Source: Syntrophorhabdaceae bacterium (GTDB lineage: Bacteria > Desulfobacterota > Syntrophorhabdia > Syntrophorhabdales > Syntrophorhabdaceae). Taken from it: a stretch of DNA of 32,519 nt. The notes beneath the pieces are model-generated. The model did no database searches, was not told the origin of the DNA, and saw only the letters and a program-made list of their open reading frames with translations. Of this stretch, positions 30,072 to 32,519 are shown one piece after another (within the stretch, counting starts at the first letter, position 1; each line of letters begins with the position of its first letter). The position numbers were made by a program, and so were the translations under genes. The stretch covers positions 1,975 to 34,493 of the forward strand of contig JAQVWF010000026.1 of assembly GCA_028698615.1 (NCBI GenBank), in the 5' to 3' direction.

Positions 30072-32105
30072 ATGAGCGGCGATCCAGAAAAAGGTTCTGG
30101 CCCCGGCATCCCCCGGAAAGACATATTTCGTGATGCGCCCGATTTTGAAGTAGCTGATGCCTTTGGCGTTACCCTCGCTTTGCGCTTCCGGAACTTCATG
30201 ATCCGTCATCTTGAACTGGTCTTCGTTCTGCTCATTGCCGTTCTCGTTTGTGCCGTCTTTTTTATCCTCCCTTACAGGTTCGCCTTTCTGAACCTTTTCT
30301 ACCTGCCTGTCCTGCTGGCCGCGTATATTCTCGGGAAACGCAAGGCTTTATATGCATCTCTCAATATCATTGTTGTCGTGGCGGTTACGGCCGTCATGAG
30401 GCCCGAATGGTTCACCGTGAGCGGCAATATGACGAGCACACTCATCATGATCATCATCTGGGGCGGTTTTCTCGTCCTCACAAGCGCGGGTATCGGGTCG
30501 CTGCAGGAAAAACTGGCCAAGGGCTTCGAGGAGACGAGGCGGCTCTACGAGGAACTCAAGCGCAGCCGCGTGGTCGAAGAGATGAAGGAAAAGGTCGAGA
30601 GGACCCTCTACACGACGATGGATCCCGTCGTTGCCAAACTTGCCACGGAAGGGAAACTGAGGATAGAAAAACGCGAGATCAGCATCATGTTTTGTGACCT
30701 CACTGATTTCACGGCCTATTCCGACCAGAATCCCCCGGACATAGTCCTTGATGAACTGAACCGGTTCATCGGAGGGATCGAACCGGTTATCGAGCTTTTT
30801 AGGGGTCATATAGACAAATACATGGGAGACGGTGTCATGGTCGAGTTCGGCGCACCCGTCGACTACGCCCAGCATGCCCTCATGTCTGTCATTGCGGCCA
30901 TAAAGATGCAGGAGAGGATGAAGGACATCGGGTTGCCGTGGAAGCTGCGCATCGGTATCGCTACGGGGTATACGATCGTAGGCATGATGGGGGTGCATCG
31001 ACAGGCCTACAGCGCCATCGGCGACCGGGTCAACGTGGCGAAGCGCCTTGAAGAGATCTGCGAGCCCGAACGGATATACGTGGATGAGTTCACGTTCAAC
31101 TTCGTTGAACCCTTCGTGAATATGAAAAAGCTGCGAAACATGGGATACAGCCGCCAGACGGACAAGGCCCTGCTGGAGGAACTCAGTGTCCTCGAGCACA
31201 ATCTCGCCATGGAGGGTGAGAGCTCGGGTCTTCTCTACCAGATGGGGAGGGCCCATTTCGGTCTCCATGATGCCTCTGCCGCCATTACCTGTTTTGAGCG
31301 CGCCCTCGCCCTCGATCCGGATTCCACCGATTTGAGGCTCGCCTACGCCGACGCCAACTTGAAAAAGGACGACTTCGAGAAGTTCCAGCTTAAAGGTAAG
31401 CTTCACAAGATCGCGGTCTACGAGGTTAAGAGTCTAAAAAGCCGCTGGCATGACCGCAGCGTCATCCCCCCGGCCATATCGGAACGATACAGCGAGGTGG
31501 AGGCCGCGATAAAAGCACCTTTCGACCTTGTTCTGGCTGTTGAATCTCTGGATGGCTCCATAGGGCGGGGCCTTCTCGTGGCGATGCTCTCCTACGTCCT
31601 GGCGGATCGCCTCAATGTCAACGAGGACTTGAAGGCCGACATACTGCAGGCCGGTTTGCTCCAGGACATCGGCAAGGAGGCCATACCCCACCATATCCTG
31701 AACCGCCAGGCAAGCCTTACCGAGCATGAGATCAAGTTTGTCGAAAAATATGTCCTCGAAAGTGTGGCATCCCTTAAGAGGCTCGGCTACGTCAACGATC
31801 AGTTCCTGCAGATAGTGAAGTATCATCATGAGCTCTGGAACGGCAACGGGTATCCTGACGGGCTGAAAGGTGAGGAAATACCCATCGGCGCACGCATAAC
31901 CGCCGTTGCCGAGGCATACAGCGCCATGACATCCTGGCGCCCCTATCGCGGCCCATGGGATGTGCGCCTTGCATTGAATGAGATAAGGAAGAGCACGGAA
32001 AAGGGTTCTTACGATCCCCAGGTTGTCGACATTCTCATGGAGGTCCTCAAATTCGATGGCATGCCGCTGGAAACCGCTGACATTTCGCCGGCAAGCGGCA
32101 GGTAG
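30072..32105 (+). CDS. Membrane class III nucleotide cyclase with TPR and degenerate HD-GYP domain
   Basis: The 677-residue protein has, in order: a membrane sensor region with about four helices (44-140), a short coiled coil (145-178), a class III cyclase domain (about 200-345), a TPR-like part (388-435) and a C-terminal HD-GYP-like domain (about 480-655). The cyclase keeps both metal aspartates (Asp209 in FCDLTDF, Asp253 in KYMGDG), Lys249, and Asn321/Arg325 in GDRVNVAKRLE, so cAMP synthesis is plausible. The HD-GYP part keeps HHE (585-587) and GNGYPDGLKG but has QD (531-532) in place of HD and Glu614 where Asp is usual; the middle metal histidine also appears lost. It probably binds or senses rather than cleaves c-di-GMP. 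The ATG at 30072 has only a weak GGTGA upstream. Confidence 0.83.
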   Translation: MSGDPEKGSGPGIPRKDIFRDAPDFEVADAFGVTLALRFRNFMIRHLELVFVLLIAVLVCAVFFILPYRFAFLNLFYLPVLLAAYILGKRKALYASLNIIVVVAVTAVMRPEWFTVSGNMTSTLIMIIIWGGFLVLTSAGIGSLQEKLAKGFEETRRLYEELKRSRVVEEMKEKVERTLYTTMDPVVAKLATEGKLRIEKREISIMFCDLTDFTAYSDQNPPDIVLDELNRFIGGIEPVIELFRGHIDKYMGDGVMVEFGAPVDYAQHALMSVIAAIKMQERMKDIGLPWKLRIGIATGYTIVGMMGVHRQAYSAIGDRVNVAKRLEEICEPERIYVDEFTFNFVEPFVNMKKLRNMGYSRQTDKALLEELSVLEHNLAMEGESSGLLYQMGRAHFGLHDASAAITCFERALALDPDSTDLRLAYADANLKKDDFEKFQLKGKLHKIAVYEVKSLKSRWHDRSVIPPAISERYSEVEAAIKAPFDLVLAVESLDGSIGRGLLVAMLSYVLADRLNVNEDLKADILQAGLLQDIGKEAIPHHILNRQASLTEHEIKFVEKYVLESVASLKRLGYVNDQFLQIVKYHHELWNGNGYPDGLKGEEIPIGARITAVAEAYSAMTSWRPYRGPWDVRLALNEIRKSTEKGSYDPQVVDILMEVLKFDGMPLETADISPASGR

Positions 32106-32207
32106 AGACACGCAAGGTGTGACATCACCGCATACTCGCATAAATCCTCCCCCCCAGGGATCTCCGGAACAGGCAGGCATGGACAACGGGCATTTTTCCG
32201 ACCCGTT

Positions 32208-32519
32208 TTGGCGCTGTGCATCATCCTTTCTTTTCCGCTGTTCACGTACGGGGCAGACCTCATCCCGAATTACAGTGACGCACTTGAGATTGCCATCCGC
32301 AACGCCTCGAGCCCTTCCGGTTGGCAGCCCGCCTCGCTCTATGTCATACCTGACGGAGGGGCAACGGAGGGCCTTTTCTACGACGGAACCAGGCTGGTCG
32401 TCCGGACGGCTACGAAGTCAGGTAACTTCAAGAGCAACTATGTCGGGCAGGCCGGCTACAAGATCTTCGGGGGGGCCACGACCCACGCTTCATGGGTAAC
32501 CGTGGGTAATGACGCCACC
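32208..32519 (+). CDS. Secreted or surface protein of unknown function, C-terminus missing
   Basis: The frame runs to the right edge. It starts with a hydrophobic stretch ALCIILSFPLFTYGA that looks like a signal peptide core, then a mature sequence beginning DLIPNYSDALEIAIRNASSP and continuing with beta-rich, Gly/Thr-rich text. The frame is open from 32106, but no ATG or GTG occurs in it; TTG at 32208 is the only usual start codon. An ATG at 32179 lies in another frame and would require a frameshift to join. I recognise no domain in the 104 residues visible. It follows the cyclase gene by about 100 bp on the same strand. Confidence 0.5.
   Translation, partial: MALCIILSFPLFTYGADLIPNYSDALEIAIRNASSPSGWQPASLYVIPDGGATEGLFYDGTRLVVRTATKSGNFKSNYVGQAGYKIFGGATTHASWVTVGNDAT

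Noticed and set aside
30348-31406. 352-codon frame on the minus strand opposite the cyclase
   Set aside because: The plus strand encodes a conserved cyclase through the whole span; the antisense translation is His/Asp-rich and has no family features.

Overview
The window looks like chromosomal DNA from an anaerobic Gram-negative bacterium. The clues are a TonB-dependent outer-membrane receptor, a multi-subunit pyruvate:ferredoxin oxidoreductase, moderate GC content, bacterial purine genes and archaeal-flavoured NrpR regulators. I infer a Desulfobacterota/Syntrophorhabdus-like lineage, but this rests on gene style alone and is not proven. I see no mobile element, CRISPR array, rRNA or phage gene.

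Region 1 (1-8400, minus strand) is a corrinoid uptake and salvage operon. A cobalamin riboswitch with a Shine-Dalgarno-masking hairpin precedes btuB. Then come an asparagine-synthase-like PP-loop protein, a DUF71/COG2102 PP-loop protein, btuF, btuC, btuD, cobU, cobT and cobS (cut by the left edge). Most junctions are 4-bp ATGA overlaps or gaps of a few bases, so one B12-controlled message probably carries import, two ATP-dependent ligase-type enzymes and nucleotide-loop assembly.

Region 2 (8400-19700) is housekeeping. It holds a hotdog thioesterase, an endonuclease-III-like glycosylase, purM with a small GYD protein, porDAB (no gamma subunit in the cluster), a RodZ-like membrane HTH protein, yebC behind tRNA-Val, a radical SAM protein, and an operon of a stand-alone IMP cyclohydrolase domain of purH, purD and a leuB-like dehydrogenase.

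Region 3 (19700-22250) carries a small Fis-type regulator, a membrane-anchored HtrA-like protease with an odd N-terminus and a long coiled coil, and a small protein of unknown function.

Region 4 (22250-28950) is the most unusual part and appears to be a nitrogen-control locus. Two single-domain NrpR regulators flank a large protein that joins a degenerate RecA/KaiC-like domain to a PEP/pyruvate-binding domain. A glutamate synthase FMN-domain protein diverges from the second regulator. Dyads of the GGYA-N6-TRCC type, close to archaeal NrpR operators, lie in the glutamate synthase leader and over a -10 box before the PEP-domain gene. The first regulator has a leader that can fold into an H-type pseudoknot closed by a helix masking its ribosome binding site.

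Region 5 (28950-32519) has an initiator tRNA, a rhomboid-sized site-2 protease (M50), a membrane class III nucleotide cyclase fused to a degenerate HD-GYP domain, and the first part of a secreted protein cut by the right edge.
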